The notes beneath the pieces are model-generated. The model was not told the origin of the DNA, made no database searches, and saw nothing but the letters and a program-made list of their open reading frames with translations. The position numbers were made by a program, and so were the translations under genes. Positions 11,232 to 23,111 of a stretch of DNA of 64,000 nt are shown one piece after another (the first letter of the stretch is position 1; each line of letters opens with the position of its first letter). Source of the DNA: Erwinia sp. (GTDB taxonomy: Bacteria > Pseudomonadota > Gammaproteobacteria > Enterobacterales > Enterobacteriaceae); assembly GCA_964016415.1 (NCBI GenBank), contig OZ024666.1:3329310-3393309 (forward strand). Direction: 5' to 3'.

Positions 11232-12095
11232 TTACTCGATATTCTGGATCTGCTCGCGCATTTGCTCGATCAATACTTTGAGCTCAATGGAGCTACTGGT
11301 GATTTCGGCATTGATAGATTTGGAGGCCAGTGTGTTTGATTCACGGTTAAACTCTTGCATCATAAAATCAAGACGGCGACCGACGGCCTCTTTTTTGGTC
11401 AGAATGTTGTAAGTCTCTTTAACGTGGGCTTCCAGACGATCCAGCTCTTCCGCAACATCAATGCGTTGTGAAAGAATAATCAGTTCCTGTTCCAGCCGCT
11501 GGGTATCCAGCTGATTTTCGATATCCGCCAGTTTGCTGGTGAGTCTTTCGCGTTGCCATACCAGGATACCTGGCATATGGGTACGGACTTTCGCCACTTC
11601 GACAGAAACGCCAGCCAGACGTTGCTCTATCAGTGCCTTGAGTGCCGCTCCTTCGCTTTCTCTGGCTGCGATAAAATCACTGATGGTGGCATCCAGAGCG
11701 GTTAATAGTTCGGCAGAGATGGTATCCAGATCCTGTTCTTCCGCTGACATCACACCCGGCCAACGCAGAATATCCAATGGATTGACTGTACCTTCACCAC
11801 TCTGCTGTTTTATCCAGTTAGCCGCATTCACCAGCTGAATCGCCAGCTTTTCGTTGAGCACCAGTGCGCTCTGCATTTGTGGGTCTGCTTCAAAACGTAG
11901 CTGACACTCTATTTTTCCCCGGGTTAGCCGTTGGCGAAGACGTTCACGAACTACGGGTTCCATACCCCGGAATTGCTCCGGCAGGCGTAGATTAGTCTCT
12001 AAATAACGCTGGTTAACTGAGCGTATTTCCCAGGCGGCAGTGCCCCATTCGCCTTTTATTTCACGTCGGGCATAGGCTGTCATGCTGCGGATCAT
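11232..12095 (-). CDS. yicC: YicC family endoribonuclease
   Basis: A 287-residue cytoplasmic protein of the YicC/YloC family, reported in E. coli as an endoribonuclease that affects RyhB sRNA decay. The N-terminus MIRSMTAYARRE and the motif WEIRSVNQRYLETNLRLPE are strongly conserved, as is the C-terminal block KKEAVGRRLDFMMQEFNRES then NTLASKS with the ending ELKVLIEQMREQIQNIE. Full length and intact. In E. coli it is divergent from rph; here two genes (a DUF3574 lipoprotein and a nupC-like gene) lie between them. Its 3' side borders the island and integrase remnant. Confidence 0.95.
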   Translation of the reverse strand: MIRSMTAYARREIKGEWGTAAWEIRSVNQRYLETNLRLPEQFRGMEPVVRERLRQRLTRGKIECQLRFEADPQMQSALVLNEKLAIQLVNAANWIKQQSGEGTVNPLDILRWPGVMSAEEQDLDTISAELLTALDATISDFIAARESEGAALKALIEQRLAGVSVEVAKVRTHMPGILVWQRERLTSKLADIENQLDTQRLEQELIILSQRIDVAEELDRLEAHVKETYNILTKKEAVGRRLDFMMQEFNRESNTLASKSINAEITSSSIELKVLIEQMREQIQNIE

Positions 12096-12293
12096 CTGGA
12101 TTTCCTGTCAGAAAAAGAAAAAATGATTATAGCGGGGAGTAGATTGGCTTAACAGGGATTCAGTTAAACATCGCCTGCGGTGCTGATTCTCTGGCGTTTG
12201 CATCTGAAATCATTAAGATGCCATCTTAGACAGTAACAGGCAGCATGCTTAGTTATTGAGTAACGTCTGATAACAATAGGTACGAGGAAGATG

Positions 12294-12716
12294 ATGAAAC
12301 GTTTCACACTGGCGGCTTTAATGGCTGTCTTACTCAGTGGTTGTGTTACTCAACCTGCACCATCGAAAACAGCCGGGAAAGTCTGTAGTCGTGGAGATGC
12401 GATGCAACAAACTACGCTCTATTTCGGCCTGAGTCGTGCTCAGGGGGCGAATATCACTCCGGCTGAGTGGCATGCCTTTCTTGACGGTGAAGTCACACCT
12501 CGATTTAAAGAGGGCCTGACAGTATTTGATGCTCAGGGACAATGGCTCGGTGAAAATGGCAAAGTGGTGCAGGAAGCAAGTAAAGCGTTGATGTTGATTC
12601 ATGGAGCCAGCGCCGAGAGCGATCAGGCGATCGAGACGATTCGTCAGCACTATACGCAACGTTTCCAGCAGGAATCAGTAATGAAGGTTGACTCTTCCGC
12701 CTGTGTGGCATTCTGA
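12294..12716 (+). CDS. DUF3574 lipoprotein
   Basis: A 140-residue predicted lipoprotein: signal peptide MKRFTLAALMAVLLSGC with lipobox LLSGC, then a DUF3574 domain (TTLYFGLSRAQGANITPAEW, FLDGEVTPRFKEGLTVFDAQ, GQWL, IRQHYTQRFQQESVMKV). Function is unknown. Serine or valine rather than aspartate follows the cysteine, which suggests outer-membrane sorting. Two ATGs are adjacent (12291, 12294). GAGG at 12284-12287 is better spaced for the second, which I chose. Single gene between yicC and a convergent nupC-like gene. Confidence 0.85.
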   Translation: MKRFTLAALMAVLLSGCVTQPAPSKTAGKVCSRGDAMQQTTLYFGLSRAQGANITPAEWHAFLDGEVTPRFKEGLTVFDAQGQWLGENGKVVQEASKALMLIHGASAESDQAIETIRQHYTQRFQQESVMKVDSSACVAF

Positions 12717-12734
12717 GTCTTCCCTCTCTGTGCG

Positions 12735-13919
12735 TCAGAGCATTAAACCGGCAAAGGCGGCAGAAAGCAGGCTGACAAGCGTGGCACTGAATACCAGCTT
12801 AAGGCCAAAACGAGAGACAACATTGCCTTGTTCGCTATTCAGCCCTTTGATGGCTCCTGCGATAATGCCGATAGAGGCGAAGTTGGCGAAAGAGACCAGA
12901 AAGACTGACAGGATACCTACGCCGCGGGGAGTAAGCTCTGCGGCGATTTTTTTCAGCTCTATCATTGCAACAAACTCATTCGCTACCAGTTTGGTAGCCA
13001 TAATGCTTGCAGCTGGTAACGCATCTGATGCCGGAATGCCAATCAGCCAGGCAAAGGGATAGAACAGGTAACCGAGCAACTGCTGAAAACTGACGCCAAA
13101 CAGTGTAGAGAACAGAGCGTTAATAGCTGCGATTAAAGCAATGAAACCAATCAGCATGGCCATAATGATCATGGCAACTTTAAAACCAGCCAGGATATAT
13201 TCGCCGAGCATCTCAAAAAAACTTTGTTTTTCATGCAGCTTTTCCAGTCGGACTTCGGGTTCTTCGGTCTGAGAAGTCGGATTTATCAGCGATAGCACGA
13301 TAAAGGTACTGAACATATTGAGCATCAATGCCGCGACAACGTAGCGCGGTTCAATCATGGTCATATAGGCACCGACAATTGAGAGCGAAACCGTAGACAT
13401 TGCCGCTGCGGCCATCGAGTAGAGTCGTTTAGGTGAGATATCGGCCAGGATGCCTTTGTAGGCAATAAAATTCTCTGACTGGCCCAGGATAAGTGCACTG
13501 ACAGCGTTGAACGACTCCAGTTTACTCATGCCATTAATTTTTGACAGCACGGTACCCACGACCGTGATTAATATCGGTAAAATTCGCAGATGCTGTAAAA
13601 TACCGATCAGTGCAGAGATGAAAATGATCGGACACAGCACGCCAAGAAAAATAAATGCCAGTCCCTGATTGGCCATTCCACCGAAGACAAAATTAGATCC
13701 TTCAGCAGAAAATTTTAAAAGCTGCTCAAAGAAACCGGATATTCCGGCAGCCATTGAGATGCCTCTGTCGCTGTGTAAAAGAAACCAGGCAATCAGGGCT
13801 TCGATAAACAGTAATTGAATGATGATGCGGGGACGAATACGTTTTCTGTCATGACTGAAGAGGATGCCAAGCAGCAGGATGACGGCCAGCGTCAGGGCGA
13901 AATGGAAAATTTGCGGCAT
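12735..13919 (-). CDS. nupC: NupC-type concentrative nucleoside transporter
   Basis: Inner-membrane nucleoside:proton symporter of the CNT family, about 394 residues (E. coli NupC 400). Recognisable segments include [72 protein letters not shown] text, [20 protein letters not shown] and [19 protein letters not shown]. The frame is open to 13958. I chose ATG 13919 because it gives the usual short N-terminus before the first membrane helix, although its ribosome site is weak. A paralogue rather than NupC itself is possible. It sits between yicC and rph, which is not the E. coli nupC locus. Confidence 0.85.
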   Translation of the reverse strand: MPQIFHFALTLAVILLLGILFSHDRKRIRPRIIIQLLFIEALIAWFLLHSDRGISMAAGISGFFEQLLKFSAEGSNFVFGGMANQGLAFIFLGVLCPIIFISALIGILQHLRILPILITVVGTVLSKINGMSKLESFNAVSALILGQSENFIAYKGILADISPKRLYSMAAAAMSTVSLSIVGAYMTMIEPRYVVAALMLNMFSTFIVLSLINPTSQTEEPEVRLEKLHEKQSFFEMLGEYILAGFKVAMIIMAMLIGFIALIAAINALFSTLFGVSFQQLLGYLFYPFAWLIGIPASDALPAASIMATKLVANEFVAMIELKKIAAELTPRGVGILSVFLVSFANFASIGIIAGAIKGLNSEQGNVVSRFGLKLVFSATLVSLLSAAFAGLML

Positions 13920-14022
13920 AAAACAATGAATCCGGCATGTCTGAATGAGTGCCAGCATTTAGCCATAATTTTTTTCGGCTTGCACCTTTCCTGTGTGGTA
14001 CAGGATGAAAATAAGACGAACA

Positions 14023-14051
14023 TGGGTTTTCTATGATGAAGCTCGTATAAT
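14023..14051 (+). promoter_or_regulatory. Candidate promoter of rph-pyrE
   Basis: A perfect TATAAT lies at 14046-14051, 32 bases before the rph start. The matching -35 region (TGGGTT at 14023-14028, 17-base spacing) is poor, so the call rests mainly on the -10 box. Confidence 0.45.
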
Positions 14052-14083
14052 GCCAGGCAATTCAATATCAGCGGAGAGAGATC

Positions 14084-14800
14084 ATGCGTCCAGCAGGCCG
14101 AAGTGCGCAACAAGTGCGCCCTGTTACTATCACACGTCACTACACTAAACATGCCGAAGGGGCTGTTTTGGTCGAATTTGGCGAAACGAAAGTGCTCTGT
14201 ACGGCGACGATTGAAGAGGGGGTACCTCGGTTTCTCAAAGGTCAGGGAAAAGGGTGGGTTACCGCTGAATATGGCATGTTGCCGCGTGCTACGCATACCC
14301 GTAATGCAAGGGAGGCAGCAAAAGGCAAGCAGGGTGGTCGCACGCTGGAAATTCAGCGTTTGATCGCCAGAGCGCTGCGCGCTGCGGTTGATCTCAATGC
14401 ACTGGGTGAGTTTACCATCACGCTGGATTGTGATGTGTTGCAGGCTGATGGTGGTACACGTACCGCGTCGATTACCGGAGCTTGTGTGGCTCTGGCGGAT
14501 GCGTTGAATCACTTAGTGGCGACAGGCAAATTAAAACAGAGTCCGCTGAAAGGTATGGTCGCAGCAATTTCTGTCGGTATTGTTGAGGGTGAAGCGCGCT
14601 GTGATTTGGAGTATGTGGAAGATTCTGCTGCAGAAACTGATATGAATGTCGTGATGATGGAAGATGGCCGGATGATAGAGGTACAGGGTACGGCAGAAGG
14701 TGAGCCATTCAGTCATGAGGAGTTGTTAACGTTACTGGCGCTGGCACGTGATGGTATTGCTCAGTTGATCGATGCGCAGAAAGCTGCACTTCAGGCATGA
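14084..14800 (+). CDS. rph: Ribonuclease PH
   Basis: Phosphorolytic 3'-5' exoribonuclease that trims tRNA 3' ends. The 238-residue protein starts [16 protein letters not shown] and shows the RNase PH core: [37 protein letters not shown] and [17 protein letters not shown]. It is intact, unlike the frameshifted copy in E. coli K-12. GCGGAGAGAG precedes the ATG. It is cotranscribed with pyrE, which begins only 35 bases after the stop. Confidence 0.97.
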   Translation: MRPAGRSAQQVRPVTITRHYTKHAEGAVLVEFGETKVLCTATIEEGVPRFLKGQGKGWVTAEYGMLPRATHTRNAREAAKGKQGGRTLEIQRLIARALRAAVDLNALGEFTITLDCDVLQADGGTRTASITGACVALADALNHLVATGKLKQSPLKGMVAAISVGIVEGEARCDLEYVEDSAAETDMNVVMMEDGRMIEVQGTAEGEPFSHEELLTLLALARDGIAQLIDAQKAALQA

Positions 14801-14834
14801 TGTGATAAAAGGTTTAATCGGTGAGGAGAGAAGT

Positions 14835-15476
14835 ATGAAACCCTGGCAGCGTCAGTTTATCGAGTTTGCCATCGATCGGCAGGTGTTAAAGTTTGGTCGT
14901 TTTACGCTGAAATCGGGTCGTATCAGTCCCTATTTTTTCAATGCAGGATTATTCAATACCGGACGTGATCTGGCGTTATTAGGGCGTTTCTACGCCCAGG
15001 CATTGATGGATTCAGGTATAGAGTTTGACCTGCTGTTTGGCCCGGCTTACAAAGGGATCCCTATTGCCACGACGACGGCGGTAGCACTGGCGGAACATCA
15101 TCAACGTGATTTTCCTTATTGTTTTAACCGTAAAGAAGCAAAAGATCATGGCGAAGGGGGCTCACTGGTGGGGAGCCCGTTGCAGGGACGTGTGATGCTG
15201 GTCGATGATGTTATCACTGCGGGAACCGCAATTCGCGAGTCAATGGCGATCATTGAGGAGAATCAGGCATCTCTGGCTGGTGTCCTGATCTCCCTGGATC
15301 GTCAGGAGCGAGGACGTGCAGACATCTCTGCCATTCAGGAAGTTGAGCGTAATTATCGTTGTCAGGTCATTTCCATCATTACACTGACAGAACTGGTACA
15401 TTTCCTGGAAGAGAAACCGGAGCTGGCTGAAGCGCTGGCGGATGTGCGGGCTTATCGTGCGGAATACGGTATCTAA
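14835..15476 (+). CDS. pyrE: Orotate phosphoribosyltransferase
   Basis: Joins orotate to PRPP to give OMP in pyrimidine synthesis. The 213-residue protein matches the E. coli length and starts [20 protein letters not shown]. The PRPP-binding loop is [16 protein letters not shown] near residues 120-135, and [17 protein letters not shown] is also typical. The frame is open from 14772, but GAGGAGAG before the ATG at 14835 fixes the start. The 34-base gap after rph contains no hairpin with a U-run, so the E. coli-type UTP-sensing attenuator is not visible here. Confidence 0.97.
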   Translation: MKPWQRQFIEFAIDRQVLKFGRFTLKSGRISPYFFNAGLFNTGRDLALLGRFYAQALMDSGIEFDLLFGPAYKGIPIATTTAVALAEHHQRDFPYCFNRKEAKDHGEGGSLVGSPLQGRVMLVDDVITAGTAIRESMAIIEENQASLAGVLISLDRQERGRADISAIQEVERNYRCQVISIITLTELVHFLEEKPELAEALADVRAYRAEYGI

Positions 15477-15483
15477 ATAAGAC

Positions 15484-15505
15484 GGAGCCAGTGAAGACTG
15501 GCTCC
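15484..15505. terminator. Hairpin between convergent pyrE and slmA
   Basis: GGAGCCAGT (15484-15492), loop GAAG, ACTGGCTCC (15497-15505): a perfect 9-bp stem placed between two convergent genes. No strong U-run follows on either side, so it is a bidirectional terminator of moderate likelihood. Confidence 0.6.
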
Positions 15506-15521
15506 ATAAACCCGAGCGAGA

Positions 15522-16118
15522 CTAAATGAGTTGTCTTGCCAGCAAAGGCCAGCGAGTTTCAAACTCAACAGTCGGCCGGTAACGGAACTCTGAGCGTACA
15601 AATCGTGAGAGCATCCCTTCACAGAAAGCCAGAAGCTGGCTGGCAAGGATAGTTTCGTCAGTTTCAAAGCCTGCGCCTTCACGGAGTGTTTTTTCCCGTA
15701 ACACCTGCCGGAGTTGAGCTTCAATACGGTCGAAGAGTTGATTGATGCGCCCTTGCAATCTGTCCTGTTCAAACATCAACGCATGGCCGGTGAGGATACG
15801 TGTCAGCCCTGGGTTACGTTCACCAAACCCAAGTATCAACTGAATGATGAGTCGTAGCCGTGCCAGTGTCTCTTTTTCATCGTTAAGGATTAGGTTAATA
15901 CGGCTAATCAGACTGTCTTCAATAAATTCTATCAGACTGTCAAACATCCGTGTTTTGCTGGGAAAATGTCGGTAAAGTGCGGCTTCAGAAACACCGACGT
16001 TTGCTGCCAGCTTTGCTGTAGTAATGCGCTGGCTACCGTCAGATGACTCAAGCATTTGCGCCAGAGCCTGTAAAATCTCTTCGCGACGGTTTTTCTTCGC
16101 ACTTTTCATTTCTGCCAT
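15522..16118 (-). CDS. slmA: Nucleoid occlusion factor SlmA
   Basis: TetR-family DNA-binding protein that, bound to SBS sites on chromosomal DNA, blocks FtsZ ring assembly over the nucleoid. The 198 residues include the helix-turn-helix [20 protein letters not shown] then [19 protein letters not shown]. The dimer/FtsZ-binding segment [20 protein letters not shown] then [16 protein letters not shown] is nearly identical to E. coli. It lies downstream of dut in the same direction, the conserved coaBC-dut-slmA order. Confidence 0.96.
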   Translation of the reverse strand: MAEMKSAKKNRREEILQALAQMLESSDGSQRITTAKLAANVGVSEAALYRHFPSKTRMFDSLIEFIEDSLISRINLILNDEKETLARLRLIIQLILGFGERNPGLTRILTGHALMFEQDRLQGRINQLFDRIEAQLRQVLREKTLREGAGFETDETILASQLLAFCEGMLSRFVRSEFRYRPTVEFETRWPLLARQLI

Positions 16119-16227
16119 ATCCGGTAAGACCTCTGAAATATCACAATTTTTCCGTGTGATGTTTCGTTGTAATTCGCCTGAATGATATCTTCAGGGTGAA
16201 AAATAAAGCGTATCACACACCAGAAGT

Positions 16228-16683
16228 TTACTGGCGACCAGAGTGACCAAATCCACCCGTTCCCCGATCGCTATCGTCAAATGCCGTGACCAGATTAAAT
16301 TCAGCCTGCACCACAGGAACAAAAACCAGTTGTGCTATGCGTTCACCAGGTTCAATAGTGAATGGCTGCTGACTGCGATTCCAGACTGAAATCATCAGTT
16401 GTCCCTGATAGTCAGAGTCAATTAACCCTACCAGATTACCCAATACCACACCGTGTTTATGCCCTAAACCTGAGCGGGGTAAAATAACAGCCGCCAGCTG
16501 CGGGTCAGCAATATGAATAGCAAGCCCGGTAGGAATCAGCAGCGTTTCACCGGGTGTTAACAGGAGTGCATTATCCAGACAGGCACGTAAGTCGAGCCCC
16601 GCAGAACCGGCGGTCGCATACGTCGGCAGAGGAAACTGTTCTCCGATTCTGGGATCGAGAATTTTAACGTCGATTTTTTTCAT
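16228..16683 (-). CDS. dut: Deoxyuridine 5'-triphosphate nucleotidohydrolase
   Basis: Hydrolyses dUTP to dUMP, keeping uracil out of DNA and supplying thymidylate synthesis. 151 residues with the trimeric dUTPase motifs: [46 protein letters not shown] and the C-terminal P-loop-like [13 protein letters not shown]. Two ATGs are adjacent (16686, 16683). The second gives the E. coli N-terminus [10 protein letters not shown] and better spacing from the AGG upstream. It overlaps the end of coaBC by 20 bases. Confidence 0.96.
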   Translation of the reverse strand: MKKIDVKILDPRIGEQFPLPTYATAGSAGLDLRACLDNALLLTPGETLLIPTGLAIHIADPQLAAVILPRSGLGHKHGVVLGNLVGLIDSDYQGQLMISVWNRSQQPFTIEPGERIAQLVFVPVVQAEFNLVTAFDDSDRGTGGFGHSGRQ

Positions 16684-17875
16684 CATAGAGCCTGATTATC
16701 TCATTGAGTAGTTGCTGACCAAGGCGTTTCTTGTTGTCCTGAGGCAGACAAACATCACCAGTTTGCCAGTAGAGATGCAGTGAGTTCGTCTCACTGTTGA
16801 ATCCCTGATCTGTTTTTGAAACGTCATTAGCACAGATTAAATCTAGCTGCTTTTGCTGGCGTTTTTTTTGTGCGTATTCTTCCACATTATGGGTTTCGGC
16901 AGCAAACCCGACAACATAAGGTCGGTGTTCCTGCAGGGCGGCAACACCCGCAACAATATCCGGGTTTTTTACCATGCTTAACTGAAGAGTCTCGCCCTGT
17001 TTTTTTAGTTTTTGTGGTGCTATCTCTGCAGCCCTGTAATCAGCAACTGCGGCAGTACCGATAAAGATATGTTGCCGTGATATATCGGCCATCACGGCAT
17101 CCTGCATTTCAAGCGCGCTCGTCACGTCGACACGCTTTACCCATTGTGGGGTGCTAAGTGAAACGGGCCCGCTGACCAGAGTAACATTGGCTCCACGTTT
17201 AGCTGCCGCCTCGGCAATCGCAAAGCCCATTTTTCCTGAACTGTGATTGGTCATAAAACGTACCGGATCAAGCGCTTCCCGGGTTGGCCCGGCAGTAATC
17301 ATAATGCTCAGATGTTGCAGATCATTGACCGGAGATAAGAAAGAGGCGGTTTCTTCGACGATGGTATCGGGCTCGAGCATTCGTCCTGGCCCGGTATCAC
17401 CGCAAGCCTGGCTGCCACTGGCAGGCCCCCATACCATAACGCCGCGTTCAGCAAGCAAGTGCAGATTATGTTGAGTGGCAAAAGCCCGATACATTTGTTG
17501 GTTCATTGCCGGCACCACTGCCAGAGGGGCCGGAGTCGCCAGGCAGAGTGTGGTCAATAAATCATTCGCCATGCCAGCGGTGATTCGAGCTAGTATATCT
17601 GCGGTGGCCGGCGCGAGTATGACGAGGTCCGCCCATTTACCCAGCTCAATATGTCCCATCGCGGCTTCAGCTGCGGGGTCCAGTAAATCGCACGATACCG
17701 GATTGCCTGATACTGCCTGCAATGTGAGAGAGGTAATGAAGGATCTGGCTGCATCGGTCATTACAACCCGTACTTCGGCACCCTGATCACGTAATCGTCT
17801 GACGAGCTCCGGAGTTTTGTAAGCGGCAATACCACCACTGATACCCAGTACAATGTGTTTATTCTTTAATTTCAT
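16664..17875 (-). CDS. coaBC: Bifunctional phosphopantothenoylcysteine decarboxylase/synthase
   Basis: Catalyses two steps of coenzyme A synthesis: CTP-dependent joining of 4'-phosphopantothenate with cysteine (CoaB) and FMN-dependent decarboxylation (CoaC). The 403-residue protein begins [20 protein letters not shown]. The CoaC part contains PAMNQQMY and [17 protein letters not shown], and the CoaB part begins near [20 protein letters not shown] with SGKMG and later KMVKNPDI-like and FAAETHN segments. Also known as dfp. It is divergent from radC and overlaps dut. Confidence 0.96.
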   Translation of the reverse strand: MKLKNKHIVLGISGGIAAYKTPELVRRLRDQGAEVRVVMTDAARSFITSLTLQAVSGNPVSCDLLDPAAEAAMGHIELGKWADLVILAPATADILARITAGMANDLLTTLCLATPAPLAVVPAMNQQMYRAFATQHNLHLLAERGVMVWGPASGSQACGDTGPGRMLEPDTIVEETASFLSPVNDLQHLSIMITAGPTREALDPVRFMTNHSSGKMGFAIAEAAAKRGANVTLVSGPVSLSTPQWVKRVDVTSALEMQDAVMADISRQHIFIGTAAVADYRAAEIAPQKLKKQGETLQLSMVKNPDIVAGVAALQEHRPYVVGFAAETHNVEEYAQKKRQQKQLDLICANDVSKTDQGFNSETNSLHLYWQTGDVCLPQDNKKRLGQQLLNEIIRLYDEKNRR

Positions 17876-18068
17876 GATGTTACTCCATCAGGAAGTCTGC
17901 TTCTCTGCGCGGAAGAGCTTCAGTGCTGCTCACTCTACCACATCTGCAATTATCACTTGATGTGTATCATTTTGCGAAGCAGCCCGAAGAGTATACCTCA
18001 TAACATTGAAGACTACTGTATATAATGACATGATTTTTTGGTGCGCAGGCAAAAAGCGGGTCAATATA

Positions 18069-18734
18069 ATGTCATGGTTAACAGTACCACCACGAGAAAA
18101 GCTCCTGCAATTGGGGGCGGCCAGTTTAACGGATGCTGAGCTTCTGGCGCTTTTTTTACGGACCGGATCGGCAGGTATCCATGTAATGGTGCTGGCAGAA
18201 AAATTGCTTCGGGAGTTCGGGTCGTTACATCATCTGATGACGGCAGACAAACAAAGAGTGTGTCAGGTGAGTGATGTGGGGATGGCGAAATTTGCACAAC
18301 TGCACGCAGTCACTGAACTCGCCCGGCGCTTTTTTGCCTGTAATGATATTCGTGAACATCATATTGTAAAAAGTACGACAGATTTGCTGAATTATTTGTA
18401 CAGCACCCTCAGCCATCGGCAAAGAGAGATTTTTTTGGTGATCTTTTTCGATAATCAACAAAAGATCCTTGATGTTAATGAGATGTTTGCCGGTTCACTT
18501 AGCAGTGTTGAAGTCCACCCGAGAGAAATCATCAAAGAAGCATTAAAACTGAATGCCGCGGCAATCATCCTCGCACATAATCATCCTTCCGGGGTTTCTC
18601 AACCGAGTCAGGCAGACAAACGTATTACCACACAAATTGCCCACGCCTGTCAGATTTTTGATATTCGTTTGTTAGATCACATAGTTATTGGTCGTGGTGA
18701 GTATGTCTCTTTTGCAGAGCGCGGCTGGTTATAA
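18069..18734 (+). CDS. radC: RadC family JAMM-domain protein
   Basis: 221-residue member of the RadC/YicR family. The N-terminal helix-hairpin-helix-like part (PPREKLLQLGAASLTDAELL) is followed by the MPN/JAMM domain with VEVHPREIIKEALKLNAAAI and the metal-ligand motif HNHPSG ... D, then LDHIVIGRGEYVSFAERGW. A DNA-repair role once assumed for RadC is not established. The frame is open to 18006, but ATG 18069 (MSWLTVPPREK) gives the family length. It is divergent from coaBC and followed by rpmB, as in E. coli. Confidence 0.92.
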   Translation: MSWLTVPPREKLLQLGAASLTDAELLALFLRTGSAGIHVMVLAEKLLREFGSLHHLMTADKQRVCQVSDVGMAKFAQLHAVTELARRFFACNDIREHHIVKSTTDLLNYLYSTLSHRQREIFLVIFFDNQQKILDVNEMFAGSLSSVEVHPREIIKEALKLNAAAIILAHNHPSGVSQPSQADKRITTQIAHACQIFDIRLLDHIVIGRGEYVSFAERGWL

Positions 18735-18834
18735 CCGAAGGCAGACAGTGGCGATACGCTGCCTGCCTGCGTACCGCGGGAAGAAAAAAACAGTGATTTT
18801 CCGCAGATCGATCAGGATCTTTCTCAACAGGGGC

Positions 18835-18863
18835 TTGAGCGTAAAGACTGCAAGGCGTATACT
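18835..18863 (+). promoter_or_regulatory. Sigma70 promoter of rpmB-rpmG
   Basis: TTGAGC (18835-18840), 17-base spacer, TATACT (18858-18863). Transcription would begin near 18870 and give a leader of about 135 nt before rpmB, within which the text around ACCTTTGAGAATCTCGGG is reminiscent of the E. coli leader. Confidence 0.7.
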
Positions 18864-18985
18864 ACGCCACCTTTGAGAATCTCGGGTTTGGCATTGAGGC
18901 CTGCCAACGGGTTCACATGGAACTCGCCTGGGTGGGCTATTGGCCTGACGAGGCGGCCAGACCTTATTTTTAAAGCTCGAGCTGA

Positions 18986-19243
<258 letters not shown>

Positions 19244-19256
19244 GGTAAGGAACTGA

Positions 19257-19427
<171 letters not shown>

Positions 19428-19441
19428 TTAACTTAAGCGAT

Positions 19442-19469
19442 AAAAACCCGGCTCCGGCCGGGTTTTTTT
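19442..19469 (+). terminator. Intrinsic terminator of rpmB-rpmG
   Basis: AACCCGGC (19445-19452), loop TCCG, GCCGGGTT (19457-19464), followed by a run of T. A-tract on the left makes it usable on both strands. Confidence 0.92.
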
Positions 19470-19660
19470 GTTGTTAAAAAAGGAATAACCACTGTCGGCG
19501 TGCTTAGCTCTATTCTGATGTGTACAGATGGAATTTATGAAAATCAGAGTGTAGTGGCACTATTTTACCGTTCTTATCTTGTCAGCGGAGCCTGGAAGCA
19601 GTAACACTGCTCGCGTAATGCTATGTTGCGCTTCACTGCACACCACAGAGAGGGGAAACG

Positions 19661-20470
19661 ATGCCAGAACTACCAGAAGTAGAAACCAGCAGGCGAGGTA
19701 TTGAGCCTTATCTGGTGGGAGCCTCTATTTTTGAGATTATCGTGCGCAATGGGCGTTTGCGCTGGCCTGTCTCTGAAGCCCTTTATCAACTGCGCAATCA
19801 ACCGGTGCGACGAGTCATGCGTCGTGCAAAATATCTGCTGCTGGACTTACCCGATGGCTGGATTATCATACACTTAGGCATGTCGGGAAGTTTGCGGGTA
19901 TTACCTGATACACTCCCGGCTGCGAAACATGACCATATTGATGTTGTCATGAGTAACGGAAAAGTTCTGCGTTATACCGATCCACGACGTTTTGGTGCCT
20001 GGTTATGGTGTGATGATTTAACCACATCATCGGTGTTAGCTCATCTCGGACCGGAGCCTCTGGAAGAGGACTTTTCCGCAGACTATCTACTCGAAAGATC
20101 AGCCAATAAACGCACTGCCATCAAACCCTGGCTGATGGATAACAAACTGGTGGTAGGGGTCGGAAATATTTATGCCAGTGAGTCGCTTTTTTCCGCAGGT
20201 ATTCACCCGGATCGTCCGGCACAGACTCTGACGCGTCAGGAGGCTGAACGTCTGGTCATGACCATAAAAGCTGTGCTGGCGCGATCGATCGCGCAGGGAG
20301 GCACCACATTGCGTGATTTTCTGCAAAGTGATGGTAAACCCGGCTACTTTGCTCAGCAATTGCAGGTGTATGGCCGTGCAGGCGAGGCGTGCCGGGCATG
20401 TGGAACATTGATTGAGAGTAAAAAACAGGGACAGCGCAGTACTTTTTTCTGTTCGCATTGTCAGCGCTGA
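19661..20470 (+). CDS. mutM: Formamidopyrimidine-DNA glycosylase
   Basis: Excises 8-oxoguanine and formamidopyrimidines from DNA and nicks the strand. The 269-residue protein starts [14 protein letters not shown], where the proline after the initiator Met is the catalytic nucleophile. It carries [12 protein letters not shown], the helix-two-turn-helix region [16 protein letters not shown], and the C-terminal zinc finger C-x2-C ... C-x2-C ([15 protein letters not shown]). It lies downstream of rpmBG and is convergent with coaD, as in E. coli. Confidence 0.97.
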   Translation: MPELPEVETSRRGIEPYLVGASIFEIIVRNGRLRWPVSEALYQLRNQPVRRVMRRAKYLLLDLPDGWIIIHLGMSGSLRVLPDTLPAAKHDHIDVVMSNGKVLRYTDPRRFGAWLWCDDLTTSSVLAHLGPEPLEEDFSADYLLERSANKRTAIKPWLMDNKLVVGVGNIYASESLFSAGIHPDRPAQTLTRQEAERLVMTIKAVLARSIAQGGTTLRDFLQSDGKPGYFAQQLQVYGRAGEACRACGTLIESKKQGQRSTFFCSHCQR

Positions 20471-20482
20471 AGAGTTGTGAGT

Positions 20483-21738
<1,256 letters not shown>

Positions 21739-23013
21739 TTAATGATTCCGGGTGGGTAAATAAGGTTTAAGCAATGTTAACAAACGCTGCAGCGCTCCCT
21801 GGTTTTGATAGAGCACGTCAACTCCCTGGCGTCCGTAGTAACGTCGGTAATCTTCATCAGTGAGCAATGAGGCGATCTCTTTTTGCAGAGAGTCAGCGTC
21901 ATTCACTGTGATTAAGCCATCAGCTTGTTGTAGTTTGGCGCAAATATCTTTGAAGTTGAAGGTATGCGGACCCATCAATACAGGAATGGCATGCGCTGCC
22001 GCTTCCAGTGGATTATGGCCTCCTCTTAGCACCAGACTGCCGCCGACAAACGCCACATCAGCAATCCCATAAAGCAGCATCAACTCTCCCATGGTGTCGC
22101 CAATCACAACCTGGGTATTGCTGGTGGGAATATCTCCGCTACTGCGCAGAGTAAAACTGAGTCCGGCATGCTGAGTTAATTCGATAGCGGTAGAGAAACG
22201 TTCAGGGTGACGAGGAACCAGAATAAGTAATAAATTGGGAAATGTTGTCAATAGCTGACGGTGGGCCGCAAGAATAATACTCTCTTCTCCCTCATGCGTG
22301 CTGGTGGCTATCCATACCGGACGATGAGGTGCCCATTGACGACGAAGAGTCACTGCTCGTACCGCCAGCTCGGGAGTTACAGAGATATCAAATTTTAAGC
22401 TGCCGGTGATTGCTAAATGAGAACGTTTCAGGCCCAACGAGACAAATCGTTCACCATCTTCTTCATTTTGCGCCGCAATAAGTGTCACTTTACTGAGCAG
22501 ACGCTGCATAAACCGACCTGTTTTTTGATAACCACGGGCAGAGCGCTCAGAAAGTCGTGCATTCGCAATGATAAGCGGGATCTTGCGCTTACTAAGCTGG
22601 TTGATCATGTTTGGCCATAACTCTGTTTCCATAATGATCACCAGACGAGGCCGTACCGTATTGAGAAAACGTCGCATGGCGCATGGTAAATCATAGGGCA
22701 GGTAGACATGATGCACTTCCTGTCCAAACGCAAAAGCGGCCCGTTCAGAGCCGGTAGGTGTCATGGTGGTTACGGTAATTGGCAAGTCAGGGTAACGATG
22801 GCGGAGGGCACGGACCAGCGGAACGGCTGCCAGGGTCTCGCCGACGGAGACAGAGTGTAAAAGAATACCCTCAGGTAGCACTTTACCACTGCAGTAACCA
22901 TAGCGCTCTGCCCAGCGTTTTCGATAGGCCGGATTTTTTCTGCCTCGCATCCAGAGGCGAAGCCAGATCAAAGGCTGAATTAAATACAGCAGAGCAGTGT
23001 AGAGTGTTGTCAT
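21739..23013 (-). CDS. waaA: 3-deoxy-D-manno-octulosonic acid (Kdo) transferase
   Basis: Adds Kdo residues to lipid IVA, committing lipid A to LPS core assembly at the inner face of the cytoplasmic membrane. 424 residues with an N-terminal membrane anchor (YTALLYLIQPLIWLRLWMRG), the conserved GILLHSVSVGETLAAVPLV, METELWPNMI, VPRHPERF and the C-terminal FVGGSLVLRGGHNPLEAAA. ATG 23013 matches the E. coli N-terminus; a GTG at 23025 in the same frame is an alternative. Neither has a strong ribosome site. Confidence 0.95.
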   Translation of the reverse strand: MTTLYTALLYLIQPLIWLRLWMRGRKNPAYRKRWAERYGYCSGKVLPEGILLHSVSVGETLAAVPLVRALRHRYPDLPITVTTMTPTGSERAAFAFGQEVHHVYLPYDLPCAMRRFLNTVRPRLVIIMETELWPNMINQLSKRKIPLIIANARLSERSARGYQKTGRFMQRLLSKVTLIAAQNEEDGERFVSLGLKRSHLAITGSLKFDISVTPELAVRAVTLRRQWAPHRPVWIATSTHEGEESIILAAHRQLLTTFPNLLLILVPRHPERFSTAIELTQHAGLSFTLRSSGDIPTSNTQVVIGDTMGELMLLYGIADVAFVGGSLVLRGGHNPLEAAAHAIPVLMGPHTFNFKDICAKLQQADGLITVNDADSLQKEIASLLTDEDYRRYYGRQGVDVLYQNQGALQRLLTLLKPYLPTRNH

Positions 23014-23111
23014 GACGATGTTCACATGAATTGATGCTCGTGAGAGCAGTATGCGTCGCGCAGAAGATTGACTGGCATGGTAACAGATAAGTGGTTATGG
23101 CTCACTATTCT

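Noticed and set aside
14772..14834. Upstream start for pyrE in the same frame
   Set aside because: It would overlap the rph end and has no ribosome site, while GAGGAGAG fits the ATG at 14835.
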